Assembly: GCF_904067045.1 (NCBI RefSeq)
Contig: NZ_CAJFDC010000001.1
Location: forward strand, 940,001-1,004,000
Length of the DNA: 64,000 nucleotides
Direction of reading: 5' to 3'
Source of the DNA: Pseudomonas sp. FEN
GTDB lineage: Bacteria > Pseudomonadota > Gammaproteobacteria > Pseudomonadales > Pseudomonadaceae
Part shown: positions 20,130 to 29,594 of the stretch, piece after piece
Numbering within the stretch: position 1 is the stretch's first letter
Layout: each line of letters begins with the position of its first letter
Program-made: the position numbers and the translations under genes
Notes under the pieces: generated by a model
What the model saw: only the letters and a program-made list of their open reading frames with translations
Database searches by the model: none
What the model was told of the DNA's origin: nothing

Positions 20130-22076
20130 ATGAACATCAAGCAGAAACTGACCTGGGCGTTTGCAATCGTCGCCTGCTTACCGGTGGTACTGGTTGCCAC
20201 CCTGGTGGTGCTGAACCTGCGTAGCGAAGCCCGCAGCAACTTTGTCGACGGCAGCGGTCGGGAGATCCGCCAGGTCAGCAACGCCATGCAGTTGTTCTTC
20301 GACGGCGTCAGCCAGAACGTCGAATACCTGACGAACCAGCCGTTGATAAAAAATTCCGACGGCGCGATCAAGGGCTACATGAACGCCGATGCCGCACAAA
20401 TTGCCCTTAACGAGCAGGACAAACAGATCTACGACCTGCTTGAGGGCATGAGACAGGCCCATCCGGCTTATTCCTATGTGTCCTACGGCGTTGGCAACGG
20501 TGGCTACGTCTCGACGCCAGCCGACCCGAAACTGGCCAACTACGACCCACGTGTCCGGCCCTGGTACAAGACCGCGATCGCCAATCCCGGCAAGACCCTG
20601 CGGACCTCCGCCTACTACTGGGCGGCCGACGATGCCGTCATGATCGGTACCGTGCGCACCGTGGACAACAAGCTGGGACCCCAGGGTGGCGTGGTCGGCG
20701 TCGACGTGACCCTCAAGCAACTCACCGAGATCGTCAAGCAGATCAAGCTCGGTGAAAGCGGCTACCTGATGTTGATGGAGAACAGCGGCAACCTGTTGGT
20801 GGACCCCAAGGCACCCGAGCACAACTTCAAGGCCCTGGGCAGTCTCGGTGGCGGTTATGCCGACCTGGCCAAGGCGGGCAAGGGCCTGGTGGAAGTCGAC
20901 ATCAACGGCGAGCACTACATGGCCAATGTCTGGCCGTCCGAGCAGTTGGGCTGGACCTTTATCGGCCTGATCAAGCAGAGTGAGGTGATGAGTTCGGCCA
21001 ACCAGTTGACCTGGCTGGTGGCGATCATTGCCGCCGTGCTCGCGGTGATCTTCGCCATCGTCGGCGCCAGCTTCGCTGGCCTGATCATTCGGCCGATCCG
21101 TAGCGTCGCCAGCGGCCTGGAAGGCATCGCTCAGGGCGAAGGCGACCTGACCCAGAACCTGCAGATCCGTGGCAACGACGAAACCGCGCAACTGGCGAAC
21201 TGGTTCAACCAGTTCCTCGGGGCGATCCGCAGCCTGATTCAGCACATCGGTTTGTCGGCGAACAAGATTCTCGATTCATCGCATAACTCCACCCGGGTTT
21301 CCGGGGACATGGCCGACGCCGCCGGACGCCAGCGCGAGGCGGTAGACATGGTGTCGACGGCCTTCCACGAGATGGTCGCCACCGCCAACGAAGTCGCCCG
21401 CTCCTGCAGCCAGGCCGCCGAGTCGGCCGACAGCGGCCAGCGCCAGGCCCGTGAAGGCCAACAGCAGATCGATGCGGCGGTCAGCAGCGTCGACCAGTTG
21501 AGCCGTGAGATCGAGCAGTCAGCCCAGTCGATGCAGCAACTGGAGAGCGACAGCAACAATATTCAGTCGATTCTCGGCACTATTCGTTCAATTGCCGAAC
21601 AGACCAACCTGCTGGCGCTCAACGCCGCCATCGAAGCGGCCCGGGCCGGTGAACAAGGCCGTGGCTTTGCGGTGGTGGCCGACGAGGTGCGGGCCCTGGC
21701 CAAGCGCACCGCCGACTCCACGGCGGAAATCGACGGGCTGCTCGGTAACCTGGCCAAACGCACCAGCCAGGTCGCCCAGCAGATGCATGCCAGCCTCGAG
21801 GTGTCGCAGGAGTCGGTGAACCGCATCGGCCTGGCGCGCACCAGTTTCGGACAGATCCGCGAATCGGTGGACGTGATCCGCGATATGAACACGCAAATCG
21901 CCACCGCGGCGGAAGAGCAGCACCACGTCGCCGAAGACATCAATCGGCATATCAGCCAGATCCATGGCGATGCGCAATTGGTGGCGGAACTGGCGAACTC
22001 GGCGCGGCTCGACTCCCAGGGCCTGGCGGGGCTGTCCAGCGAACTGGATGCATTGGTCAAGCGCTTCCGCACCTGA
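20130..22076 (+). CDS. Methyl-accepting chemotaxis protein with dCache domain
   Basis: This 648-residue chemoreceptor has an N-terminal membrane helix (about residues 9-30), a periplasmic dCache_1 domain (about 35-275), a second helix (about 292-315), a HAMP domain and a C-terminal signalling domain with the hairpin tip [20 protein letters not shown]. The dCache domain has Y138, R143, W145, Y146, a Tyr at 162-163 and D192 in the spacing of the amino-acid-binding motif seen in PctA ([10 protein letters not shown] core), so amino acids are the likely ligands. The start [10 protein letters not shown] follows GGAG; upstream codons are not family-like. Confidence 0.9.
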   Translation: MNIKQKLTWAFAIVACLPVVLVATLVVLNLRSEARSNFVDGSGREIRQVSNAMQLFFDGVSQNVEYLTNQPLIKNSDGAIKGYMNADAAQIALNEQDKQIYDLLEGMRQAHPAYSYVSYGVGNGGYVSTPADPKLANYDPRVRPWYKTAIANPGKTLRTSAYYWAADDAVMIGTVRTVDNKLGPQGGVVGVDVTLKQLTEIVKQIKLGESGYLMLMENSGNLLVDPKAPEHNFKALGSLGGGYADLAKAGKGLVEVDINGEHYMANVWPSEQLGWTFIGLIKQSEVMSSANQLTWLVAIIAAVLAVIFAIVGASFAGLIIRPIRSVASGLEGIAQGEGDLTQNLQIRGNDETAQLANWFNQFLGAIRSLIQHIGLSANKILDSSHNSTRVSGDMADAAGRQREAVDMVSTAFHEMVATANEVARSCSQAAESADSGQRQAREGQQQIDAAVSSVDQLSREIEQSAQSMQQLESDSNNIQSILGTIRSIAEQTNLLALNAAIEAARAGEQGRGFAVVADEVRALAKRTADSTAEIDGLLGNLAKRTSQVAQQMHASLEVSQESVNRIGLARTSFGQIRESVDVIRDMNTQIATAAEEQHHVAEDINRHISQIHGDAQLVAELANSARLDSQGLAGLSSELDALVKRFRT

Positions 22077-22095
22077 TACTCAAGATAGCCGCCCC

Positions 22096-22190
22096 CAATG
22101 TAGGAGCAGTGCTTGGGTGGGAGCGCTGCTTGCCCGCGAAGAGGCCCTTGAGGGCGCTAAAAAGCTTCGCGGGCAAGCACCGCTCCCACA
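22096..22190. repeat. REP doublet
   Basis: The arms 22117-22141 and 22165-22189 (GTGGGAGCG... and its reverse complement, one mismatch) enclose a 23-base spacer. A further partial copy (TAGGAGCAGTGCTTGGG) precedes it. It separates the chemoreceptor from the convergent AraC-family gene. Confidence 0.85.
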
Positions 22191-22216
22191 CGCATCCACA
22201 ATGAGCCTCTCTGTGC

Positions 22217-23005
22217 TCAATGGCGGAACAGCTCACCCGGCGTATAGCCGAACAAGCCCTTGAACGCGGCGATAAACGCCGACGTCGAGTCATAGCCACA
22301 GGACAGCGCGGCCCGGGTCACGCTGTCGCCCTCCTCTAGCACACTGAGCGACGACAACAATCGCGCCCGCTGGCGCCAGCCACGAAAACTCAGGCCGGTC
22401 TCGCGCTGAAACAGTCGCATCAAGGTTTTTTCCGACATGCCCAGACGCCCGGCCCACTGCCCCAGGGTCACATCCAGTTCCGGGTTTTCAATCAGTTCGT
22501 TGCACAAGTCGAGCAACCGCGAATGGCGCGGCAACGGCAGCGAGAAGCCCACTTCCGGTAGCTCCGACAACTGGTCCAGCAGCACCTGAACCAGGCGCCC
22601 CGCGCTGCCATCCTCGGGATAGTCGGCCGGCAACAGACAGAAACGCTTGATCAACTCCCGGGCCAGCGGCGTGACCTCCAGCACCCGGCAGCGCGCCGGC
22701 GCCCACTGGCAATCCTCGCGACGCACGTACAGGCTGCGCATTTCCGCGCGCATCGAAGTGACCACTTCATGTTCCAGCCCCGCCGGAATCCAGACCCCCC
22801 ATTGCGGTGGCGCGAAGAAGCTGCCCTCGGCAGTGTGCACCCCCAGCACCCCGCTGATGGCATAGGAAAACTGCACCCAGTCATGGCGATGACGAGGCGT
22901 CCACGACCCAGCGCCCAGGCTCTCGGCCCGGGCATACAGCGGGCGTGGCAGGGTTGCCAGCACGGGGATCTGTCGCTGGGGGCCCCGTTGTCCGTTAGTC
23001 GGCAT
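22217..23005 (-). CDS. AraC-family transcriptional regulator
   Basis: This 262-residue regulator has an N-terminal cupin domain (HRHDWVQFSYAISGVLGVHT, PPQWGVWIPAGLEHEV) and a C-terminal double HTH (LGMSEKTLMRLFQRETGLSF, then ALSCGYDSTSAFIAAFKGLF). The cupin-plus-HTH layout and the AGTWIP-like motif match NimR/YbfI-type regulators. The target is unknown; no divergent transporter gene adjoins it, since the next gene begins 232 bases away at 23237. Confidence 0.87.
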   Translation of the reverse strand: MPTNGQRGPQRQIPVLATLPRPLYARAESLGAGSWTPRHRHDWVQFSYAISGVLGVHTAEGSFFAPPQWGVWIPAGLEHEVVTSMRAEMRSLYVRREDCQWAPARCRVLEVTPLARELIKRFCLLPADYPEDGSAGRLVQVLLDQLSELPEVGFSLPLPRHSRLLDLCNELIENPELDVTLGQWAGRLGMSEKTLMRLFQRETGLSFRGWRQRARLLSSLSVLEEGDSVTRAALSCGYDSTSAFIAAFKGLFGYTPGELFRH

Positions 23006-23236
23006 GGATGAACCTTATGTCGCAAGACGGCTTGCAGCTGCGACATTAGGCCAAGCAATCCATTCTTACAATGCCATCGGTGCCATCTCTGCTGGCCCTC
23101 AACACTCGACAATTGCTGGCCCCTACGAGCGCGGTAATGCGACACAATGAATTCGGCCTATCATTCGAAGGATATTTCCCATAAAAATGAAGGCTTTTTC
23201 CCACAAATACAGCAACTGCTCATTAGGAACCCGCGC

Positions 23237-24091
23237 ATGGCCGTGAACTGGCAATACCTGACCACTGCGCCCAGCCTGCCCACGCTGTACCTGCGCGCCG
23301 CCACGCGACGCGTAATTACCGGGCGGACATTGCCTGATCGGGGGCTACGCAGTTGGGTGACCGTCAATGACCAGCGCCTGGCCGCCTATCGCAGAGTCTG
23401 TGGTTTTCCCGACAACGGGCCGATGCCCGCGACCTACCCCCATGTGCTGGCCCTGCCGCTGCAATTGCAACTGCTGACGGCCAAGGATTTTCCCTTCCCG
23501 CTGCCGGGCCTGGTACACCTGAGCAATCGTATCCGCCTCCTGCGGCCCTTGGGCGGCCCCGGTAATCTGCGGATCGGTGTACAGGTGCGCAACCTGCAAC
23601 CGCATGCCCGTGGCGCAACCTTCGATCTGCTCACCCAGGTCGATGACGCGCTCGGACCACTGTGGGAAGCCGAAAGCCGGGTACTCTGTCGGGGCGTAAT
23701 CCTGGACGCCAAGCCGCCGAAGAAAAACAAGGCCACGTCCTGGCCCCTGCTGGAGCTGTCGCACTGGCAGGTTCCCGCCGATATCGGCCGGCAGTACGCC
23801 AGGGTTTCAGGCGACTACAACCCGATCCATCTGACGGACCTGAGCGCCCGCCTGTTCGGTTTTCCCCGGGCCATCGCCCATGGCCTGTGGAACAAGGCCC
23901 GGATCCTGGCGGCCCTGCAGGCACATCTACCGAGCGCGAATATCGAGATCGAGGTAACGTTCAAGAGGCCGGTGCGCCTGCCCGGCGAAGTCGGACTGTG
24001 GGCCAGTGCGCCAGGGGCGAACGGCGCGTTCATGCTGTCCGGCGCCAAGGGACTGGAGCATCTGCGCGGGGTTTGGCAACCCATCAGCTGA
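23237..24091 (+). CDS. MaoC-like acyl dehydratase
   Basis: This 284-residue protein carries a hot-dog MaoC-type domain in its C-terminal half, seen in SGDYNPIHLTDLSARLFGFP followed by RAIAHGLWNKARILAAL (the hydratase Asp/His motif). The N-terminal half has a second, less conserved hot-dog fold. Members hydrate enoyl-CoA or similar acyl thioesters; the substrate is unknown. The start MAVNWQYLTT was chosen for its TAGGAA site and family-like N-terminus. Confidence 0.8.
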   Translation: MAVNWQYLTTAPSLPTLYLRAATRRVITGRTLPDRGLRSWVTVNDQRLAAYRRVCGFPDNGPMPATYPHVLALPLQLQLLTAKDFPFPLPGLVHLSNRIRLLRPLGGPGNLRIGVQVRNLQPHARGATFDLLTQVDDALGPLWEAESRVLCRGVILDAKPPKKNKATSWPLLELSHWQVPADIGRQYARVSGDYNPIHLTDLSARLFGFPRAIAHGLWNKARILAALQAHLPSANIEIEVTFKRPVRLPGEVGLWASAPGANGAFMLSGAKGLEHLRGVWQPIS

Positions 24092-24212
24092 CTCCGCGGG
24101 CCTACCCGCCCTGACGAATATTTCATCTTCCGCGGGTGTTATCCCTACAGCAAGCCCCTTGCTTCCCGTTCTTATCCACCGGAAGCTAGGCGCCTTGAAG
24201 GAGAACCCCCGC

Positions 24213-24518
24213 ATGAACCTCGACGAACTGACCCAACGCCTGCACGGCATCCGCGATCGCAACGACTGGAAAGTTTTCCACAGCCCGAAAAACCTGGCCA
24301 TGGCCGCCAGCGTGGAGATGGCCGAGCTGGTGGAGATTTTCCAGTGGCTCAGCGAGGACCAATCGCGCCAGCTGCCGCCGGACAAGCTCGCCCATGCCGG
24401 GCAGGAAGTCGGTGATATCGTCCTGTATCTGCTCCTGCTGTGCAGCGAGCTGGGGCTGGACATGAACGAGGTGGTCCGCGCCAAGCTGGCCGACAGCGAA
24501 CGGCGCTTTGCCCAATGA
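24213..24518 (+). CDS. MazG-like nucleotide pyrophosphohydrolase
   Basis: This 101-residue all-helical protein resembles the MazG-related/dCTP pyrophosphatase group. Metal-binding acids are in VEMAELVEIFQW (EXXE) and EVGDIVLYLLLL (EXXD). Such enzymes hydrolyse non-canonical or surplus nucleoside triphosphates to monophosphate and PPi. The ATG follows GAAGGAG and fixes the start. The stop codon overlaps the start of cmoM in the sequence ATGA, so the pair is translationally coupled. Confidence 0.85.
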   Translation: MNLDELTQRLHGIRDRNDWKVFHSPKNLAMAASVEMAELVEIFQWLSEDQSRQLPPDKLAHAGQEVGDIVLYLLLLCSELGLDMNEVVRAKLADSERRFAQ

Positions 24519-25264
24519 GCGACCGTCACTTCGATCAGTTGGCGACCCGCTTCGCCGAAAAAATCTACGGCGGCGCCAAGGGCGCGATCCGCCTCGCCGT
24601 GCTCCAGGCCGACCTGACCGAGAGCTTGCCGCAGCGCCCGTTGCGGGTGCTGGATATCGGCGCGGGCCTGGGTCATATGTCATTGTGGCTGGCCGAACGC
24701 GGTCATCAGGTAACCCTGGCCGAACCCGCCGAACCGATGCTCGAGGGCGCGCGCCAGCGCTTCGCCGACGCCGGCCAACACGCGACCTTCATCCAGGCAC
24801 CGTGGCAGGACCTGCTCGGCCAGCTCAGCGAACCCTATGACCTGGTGCTCTGCCACGCCGTGCTCGAATGGCTGGCCGAACCCCATGCGATCCTGCCGGT
24901 GCTGCGCCAGCTGTGCAAGCCGGATGGCTGGCTGTCCCTGGCCTTCTACAACCGTGATGCATTGATCTACCGCAACTTGCTCAAGGGCCATTTCCGCAAG
25001 ATGCGCAAGAACGACATGGCCGGCGAAAAGCAAAGCCTGACCCCGCAGCAACCGCTTGATCCGCGCGAGCTGGCGGCGCAACTTGAAAGTCTGTGGCGTG
25101 TCGAAACCCAGAGCGGGATCCGGGTTTTCCACGACTACATGCCGATTGAATTCCAGGCCCGCGCCGCGCTGGCGGACCTGCTGGAAATGGAGCTGGCCCA
25201 CCGTCGCCACCCCGCTTTTGCCGGCCTGGGACGCTACCTGCACTGGGTCTGCCGTCCGCTCTGA
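24515..25264 (+). CDS. cmoM: tRNA 5-carboxymethoxyuridine methyltransferase
   Basis: This 249-residue SAM-dependent methyltransferase aligns along its length with E. coli CmoM (former SmtA), for example [76 protein letters not shown] and GIRVFHDYM. CmoM methylates the carboxyl of cmo5U to mcmo5U at tRNA wobble position 34. The start overlaps the MazG-like stop codon by 4 bases. Confidence 0.93.
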   Translation: MSDRHFDQLATRFAEKIYGGAKGAIRLAVLQADLTESLPQRPLRVLDIGAGLGHMSLWLAERGHQVTLAEPAEPMLEGARQRFADAGQHATFIQAPWQDLLGQLSEPYDLVLCHAVLEWLAEPHAILPVLRQLCKPDGWLSLAFYNRDALIYRNLLKGHFRKMRKNDMAGEKQSLTPQQPLDPRELAAQLESLWRVETQSGIRVFHDYMPIEFQARAALADLLEMELAHRRHPAFAGLGRYLHWVCRPL

Positions 25265-25278
25265 ATGTGGAGGATGCA

Positions 25279-25887
25279 ATGAGTCGCCGTTTTTATCTGC
25301 TCGCACTGTGCCTGGGGATAAGTGCCTGCCAGAGCAACAATCCCTACACCGCCAGCTCCCGGCCCCTGCCGCCCGCTCCGTTGCAGGCGCCCCATGGCCC
25401 GGACATGAGCGCCTATCCGGCGCCCCCACGGGACTATGCACGCTATCGCACCTGGGCCTGGGTCAATGATCAACTGCCCGCCGGCACCACCTGGGCCGAC
25501 CCGGCGCAGTTGGCCGAAGTGGTCGGCAACGCCCTCGAACAGCAGGGTTTGCGCCCACGTCGCGACCGCGCGCCAGCGGACCTGCGGGTCAGCGCCGACC
25601 TGCATGTGGAAAAACGCCTGCGCCAGGTCCAGGAAGACTATGGTTATGCCGGCGCGTATGGCGGCGGCCCCTACGGGAATCGCTACGGCATGTACAACAG
25701 TGTCCCGATCGTGCGCACCTATGAGGTGCAAGTGCTCGTGGTGCGTATCAGCTTGTTCGACGCCGGCACCGGCCAACCGGTCTGGAGTGCCAGCGCCGAG
25801 ACCGGCACCCAGGGCAATCAGCTTGAGCGCGCGGATGCCTTGCGCGAAGCCGTGGGCAGAGCCCTGGCCAGTTATCCACCCAGCTAG
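25279..25887 (+). CDS. DUF4136-type lipoprotein
   Basis: This 202-residue protein has a lipoprotein signal peptide with the lipobox ISAC (mature Cys near residue 17) and a periplasmic DUF4136 domain ([45 protein letters not shown]). A Gly/Tyr-rich stretch lies at about residues 124-140. It probably sits in the outer membrane. A GGAGG site 8 bases upstream fixes the start. Its function is unknown. It is the first of two tandem paralogues, the second starting 16 bases after its stop. Confidence 0.85.
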   Translation: MSRRFYLLALCLGISACQSNNPYTASSRPLPPAPLQAPHGPDMSAYPAPPRDYARYRTWAWVNDQLPAGTTWADPAQLAEVVGNALEQQGLRPRRDRAPADLRVSADLHVEKRLRQVQEDYGYAGAYGGGPYGNRYGMYNSVPIVRTYEVQVLVVRISLFDAGTGQPVWSASAETGTQGNQLERADALREAVGRALASYPPS

Positions 25888-25902
25888 CCCCGGAGAAAAA
25901 GC

Positions 25903-26463
25903 ATGTTCCGCCGTCTCGCTTTAGTGGTTTTTGCCGTGCTGCTCAGCGCCTGCGAAACCACCCAGGTCAACCACGACTTCGACGCCAGCCGCGACTTCGC
26001 CAGTTACCGCAGTTGGAGCTGGAAAGAGCCCGCGCTGCAGTACCGACCGGACGATCCGCGGATCAAGAGTGACCTGACCGAACAGCGGATTCGCCAGGCG
26101 GTTGGCGAGCAGTTGGACCAGCGTGGCTTACGCCCGGCCGTGGACGCTGGCAAGGCCGATGTGAAGGTGCAGGCATACCTGATCGTCGACAACCGCCAGC
26201 AGCAGGTCAGCACCAGCTACGGTGGCGGTTGGGGTGGGCCGTGGCAAGGCGGTCTCTGGGGTGGGCCGGGCTACACCGAAACCCGCAACGTCGACTATCA
26301 GGTCGCGACGATCCAGATCGATCTGTTCGATGGCAAGGACGGCAAGCTGGTCTGGCGCGGCAGTGCCGAGCAGACGGTCAATGACCGTTTGACACCGGCC
26401 GAGCGCGGCGCGGCGATCAACCAGGCAGTGGCCAAGTTGATGACGGCGTATCCGCCGAGGTAA
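25903..26463 (+). CDS. DUF4136-type lipoprotein, second paralogue
   Basis: This 186-residue lipoprotein has the lipobox LSAC (mature Cys at about residue 17) and the same DUF4136 layout as its upstream neighbour: FASYRSWSWKEPAL, a Gly/Trp-rich loop (about residues 105-125), and TIQIDLFDGKDGKLVWRGSA. The two are probably duplicates in one operon. Function is unknown. Confidence 0.85.
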   Translation: MFRRLALVVFAVLLSACETTQVNHDFDASRDFASYRSWSWKEPALQYRPDDPRIKSDLTEQRIRQAVGEQLDQRGLRPAVDAGKADVKVQAYLIVDNRQQQVSTSYGGGWGGPWQGGLWGGPGYTETRNVDYQVATIQIDLFDGKDGKLVWRGSAEQTVNDRLTPAERGAAINQAVAKLMTAYPPR

Positions 26464-26604
26464 TCGCGCGCGCAGGGCCGCCGCCAGCACCCGGCCTTCG
26501 TCATCAAGCCACAGCCGCAAGCCATCGGCCTCCGGTCGAGCGCCGGCCTCATCCATTCCAGGAGGCGCTACACTGAAAAGCGAACTCAGTGACAGGGATT
26601 GCAC

Positions 26605-27021
26605 ATGAATACCTCCTCCCTCCCACGCCAACAGCTCCTCCTCGTGGACGACGAAGAGGACGCCCTGCTGGAGCTTACGCGACTACTGGAGGGCGAAGGC
26701 TTTTGCTGCTTCAGCGCCACCACCGTCAAGCGGGCGCTCTCGCACCTGATGCGTCACCCGGACATCGCCCTGGTGATCACCGACCTGCGCATGCCGGAAG
26801 AAAGCGGCGTGCCACTGATCAAGCGTCTGCGTGAACATACCTCGCGCCAGCACCTGCCGGTAATCGTCACCTCCGACCAAGCCGACATGGACGATGTCAG
26901 CGACATGCTGCGGCTCCAGGTCCTGGACCTGTTCCGCAAACCCATCTGCCACGAGCACCTGCTGGAAACCCTCAACAACCTGTTTCCGCAGCCTCGGATG
27001 CATCTGGGCCACCTCTCTTGA
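26605..27021 (+). CDS. Single-domain response regulator (CheY-like)
   Basis: This 138-residue protein is a lone receiver domain: acidic pocket in LLLVDDEEDAL, phosphoacceptor Asp in VITDLRMPEESG, the Thr in VIVTSDQADM and a Lys in LFRKPI. It has no output domain, so it signals by binding a partner, or modulates a phosphorelay. AGGGA upstream supports the start. No histidine kinase is adjacent. Confidence 0.88.
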   Translation: MNTSSLPRQQLLLVDDEEDALLELTRLLEGEGFCCFSATTVKRALSHLMRHPDIALVITDLRMPEESGVPLIKRLREHTSRQHLPVIVTSDQADMDDVSDMLRLQVLDLFRKPICHEHLLETLNNLFPQPRMHLGHLS

Positions 27022-27110
27022 TGCACTGTCTGGACAACCTTCGGGGGGGCCTGTAAAACCTGCTCCCAACGAGCGCGGCGCATCAGTCGACTCATTCATC
27101 AGGGGTACCT

Positions 27111-27404
27111 ATGCAGGTAGAGAGTTTTTTCGAATGGCTGGGCCAGGCACTGGGCTCGGTCATTCGCTTTATCATCGATGGCCTCAGCGGCTTCTTCCAC
27201 ATGCTGACCCATGCCGGCGGCAACTTTATCGACGGGTTCGCCCGCGCCCTGGGCATGAGCCCCTCGATCTTCAGCATCCTGATCCTGATCCTCGGCCTGA
27301 TGCTGCTCTATTCGGCGGTCCGGGCCTTCATGCGCGCCTCGATCTTTCTCGGCATCCTCTGGCTGATCCTCGGCCTCTGGCTGTTGAGCTGGATCATTCA
27401 CTAG
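27111..27404 (+). CDS. Small inner-membrane protein, unknown function
   Basis: This 97-residue protein has two to three hydrophobic helices (about residues 12-30, 53-72 and 77-95) and no known motif. An AGGGG site precedes the ATG. It stands 30 bases before the MATE gene on the same strand and may be cotranscribed. Confidence 0.7.
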   Translation: MQVESFFEWLGQALGSVIRFIIDGLSGFFHMLTHAGGNFIDGFARALGMSPSIFSILILILGLMLLYSAVRAFMRASIFLGILWLILGLWLLSWIIH

Positions 27405-27434
27405 TTACAATGCCGGCTCTGCCAAGGAGCTCGC

Positions 27435-28784
27435 ATGTCCCCCCTGATCGCTGACTGGCGAGACCGCCCAACTCACCGCCGGGTCTGGGCGCTCGCCGCC
27501 CCCATGATCCTGTCGAATATTTCCGTGCCCCTGGTGGCGCTGGTCGACAGCAGCGTGATCGGCCACCTGCCCCATGCCCATCAGTTGGGCGCGGTGGCGG
27601 TGGGGGCCAGCCTGTATATCTTTCTGGCCTGGGCCATGGGCTTCCTGCGCATGGGTTCCACCGGTTTCGCCGCACAGGCCGCCGGACGCGGCGACGGCGC
27701 GGCGTTACGCCAAGTGCTCGTCCAAGGGCTGCTGCTGAGCCTGGTGCTGGCGCTGTTCCTGGGAGCCATCGCCGTGCCCTTCAGTGAGTTGGCGTTGACC
27801 TTCATGCAACCCTCACCCGAGTTGCACGCACTGACCCTGGCTTTCTTCAATACCCGGCTGTTCGGCCTGCCGGCGGCGCTGGCCAGCTATGCCCTGGTCG
27901 GCTGGTTCCTCGGCACCCAGAATGCCCGCGCGCCGCTGGCCATCCTGCTGACCACCAACCTGGTCAATATTGCCTTGAACCTGTGGTTCGTCATCGGCCT
28001 GGACTGGGGCGTGATCGGTTCAGCCCGGGCCTCGGTGATTGCCGAATGGACCGGTGCCCTGCTCGGTCTGGCCCTGACCGGCAAGGCCCTGCGCGCCTAC
28101 CCCGGACACATTGCCTGGGCGGCCCTCAAGCGTTGGCGGAGCTGGCGCCCGCTGCTGACGGTAAACCGCGATATCTTCATTCGCAGCATGGCGCTGCAAA
28201 CGGTGTTCTTCCTGATCACCGTCCAGGGCGCACGCCTGGGCGACGCCACTGTCGCGGCCAATGCCCTGCTGCTCAACGGCCTGTTGCTCACGGCACACGC
28301 CCTGGACGGGTTGGCCCATGCCGTGGAGGCGCTCTGTGGCCACGCCATCGGCGCCCGCGATCGCGATACCCTGCGCCGCTCCCTGGTGGTGGCGGCGGGT
28401 TGGTCGCTGCTGATCAGCCTGGGTTTCGGGCTGGCGTTCCTGCTCGGCGGTCGCTTGTTCGTCAGCTTGCAGACCGACATCCCCAGCGTGCGCGACATCG
28501 CCTTCGGCTACCTGCCTTATCTGGCGCTGTTGCCGCTGATCGCGGTCTGGAGCTACCTGCTCGACGGCTTGTTCATCGGTGCCACCCGCGCCCGGGAAAT
28601 GCGCGACAGCATGCTGCTCAGCGTACTGCTCGGCCTGCCCTGCGCCTGGTTGCTGAGTGGCTTTGGCAATCACGGCCTGTGGATAAGTTTCCTGTTGTTC
28701 ATGGCCCTGCGCAGCCTGATCCTGGGCCTTTACGCGTTGAAGCTGCGCCGCGATGACCGCTGGTTCAGCCAGCTCGCGCATTGA
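27435..28784 (+). CDS. MATE-family efflux transporter, DinF-like
   Basis: This 449-residue multidrug and toxic compound extrusion protein has 12 membrane segments in two homologous halves. Signatures include the N-terminal LAAPMILSNISVPLVALVDSSVIG and MGFLRMGSTGFAAQAAGRGD, and the second-half LDGLAHAVEALCGHAIGARD, all of the DinF subfamily. It likely exports drugs or oxidised metabolites by cation exchange. It converges on the DUF4123 gene with only 21 bases between stop codons. Confidence 0.9.
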   Translation: MSPLIADWRDRPTHRRVWALAAPMILSNISVPLVALVDSSVIGHLPHAHQLGAVAVGASLYIFLAWAMGFLRMGSTGFAAQAAGRGDGAALRQVLVQGLLLSLVLALFLGAIAVPFSELALTFMQPSPELHALTLAFFNTRLFGLPAALASYALVGWFLGTQNARAPLAILLTTNLVNIALNLWFVIGLDWGVIGSARASVIAEWTGALLGLALTGKALRAYPGHIAWAALKRWRSWRPLLTVNRDIFIRSMALQTVFFLITVQGARLGDATVAANALLLNGLLLTAHALDGLAHAVEALCGHAIGARDRDTLRRSLVVAAGWSLLISLGFGLAFLLGGRLFVSLQTDIPSVRDIAFGYLPYLALLPLIAVWSYLLDGLFIGATRAREMRDSMLLSVLLGLPCAWLLSGFGNHGLWISFLLFMALRSLILGLYALKLRRDDRWFSQLAH

Positions 28785-28805
28785 GCCGAGGCCGGCGCTG
28801 CCAGC

Positions 28806-29594
28806 TCAATCCGTGGTTCCGCTCCAGGCGCGCCGCAGATTGTCCAGGCGCTCGCCAGGGGAGTCTCCCGGCAGTCCCGGTGGAATGGGCGCAAGCGGAT
28901 ATTCCGCGCGCAGATGCAGCCAGCCATCGAGCAGGCCGTACTCACGAAACCCCTGGGCGATACCCTCTTGCAAATGGCACCAGGTCCTGTCGTATTCATG
29001 CCCACCGCAGCGGCTCCACTGGTAGGCATGGCGCTCCAGCAGGCAACTCTGCAAGCGGCGCTGCTGGCGCTGGCTCAAGACCGGGGGCGCGTCGAGGGCC
29101 GGGACCTCGAGCCCGGGATTGAGCAACTGCTGCCAGCCAACGCCACCAATGGCCCGGTCCGCCCAAGTCCCGCCATGCCAGTACAGGCGACAGATGGGGC
29201 CGAGCCAGCCGCTCAGCTCGCCGGCATCCGACGAGTCGAAAAAATAGCTGGCGGTCTGCGGGTTGTAGTAACTGAGCAAGCCTCGTTGCTGTTCGTCGAA
29301 AGCCACCACCAGTATCCGCCGCAGGTGTGCCAGCAACACCTGCACCGGGGCCCGACTGTGCAGGAACAACCCCGGCCAGAGAGCAGGGCTGGCCCGGCTG
29401 AGACGGCTCAACAGACAATCCTCGGACACTTGCAACAGTCGCGGAGCAACTTCAGCCAGGCCCTGAAACGGCGTGCCTTCGAACAGGTTGTACGCCAGGT
29501 AGTGTGCGTAACGCTCCCTCAGGGCCTCGACCACCCCCGGTGCACCGGGAACATCCAGCAGCAACCATTGGCTGCAGTTTTCCGCAGCACTCAT
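28806..29594 (-). CDS. DUF4123 protein, type VI secretion adaptor-like
   Basis: This 262-residue protein belongs to the DUF4123 family, whose members (Tap/TEC chaperones) load effectors on VgrG. Diagnostic stretches are LHSRAPVQVLLAHLRRILVV and RGLLSYYNPQTASYFF, followed by LGPICRLYWHG. The start MSAAENCSQW overlaps the vgrG stop codon in ATGA, so it is coupled to vgrG. No effector gene follows; the next gene is a convergent MATE exporter. Confidence 0.8.
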   Translation of the reverse strand: MSAAENCSQWLLLDVPGAPGVVEALRERYAHYLAYNLFEGTPFQGLAEVAPRLLQVSEDCLLSRLSRASPALWPGLFLHSRAPVQVLLAHLRRILVVAFDEQQRGLLSYYNPQTASYFFDSSDAGELSGWLGPICRLYWHGGTWADRAIGGVGWQQLLNPGLEVPALDAPPVLSQRQQRRLQSCLLERHAYQWSRCGGHEYDRTWCHLQEGIAQGFREYGLLDGWLHLRAEYPLAPIPPGLPGDSPGERLDNLRRAWSGTTD

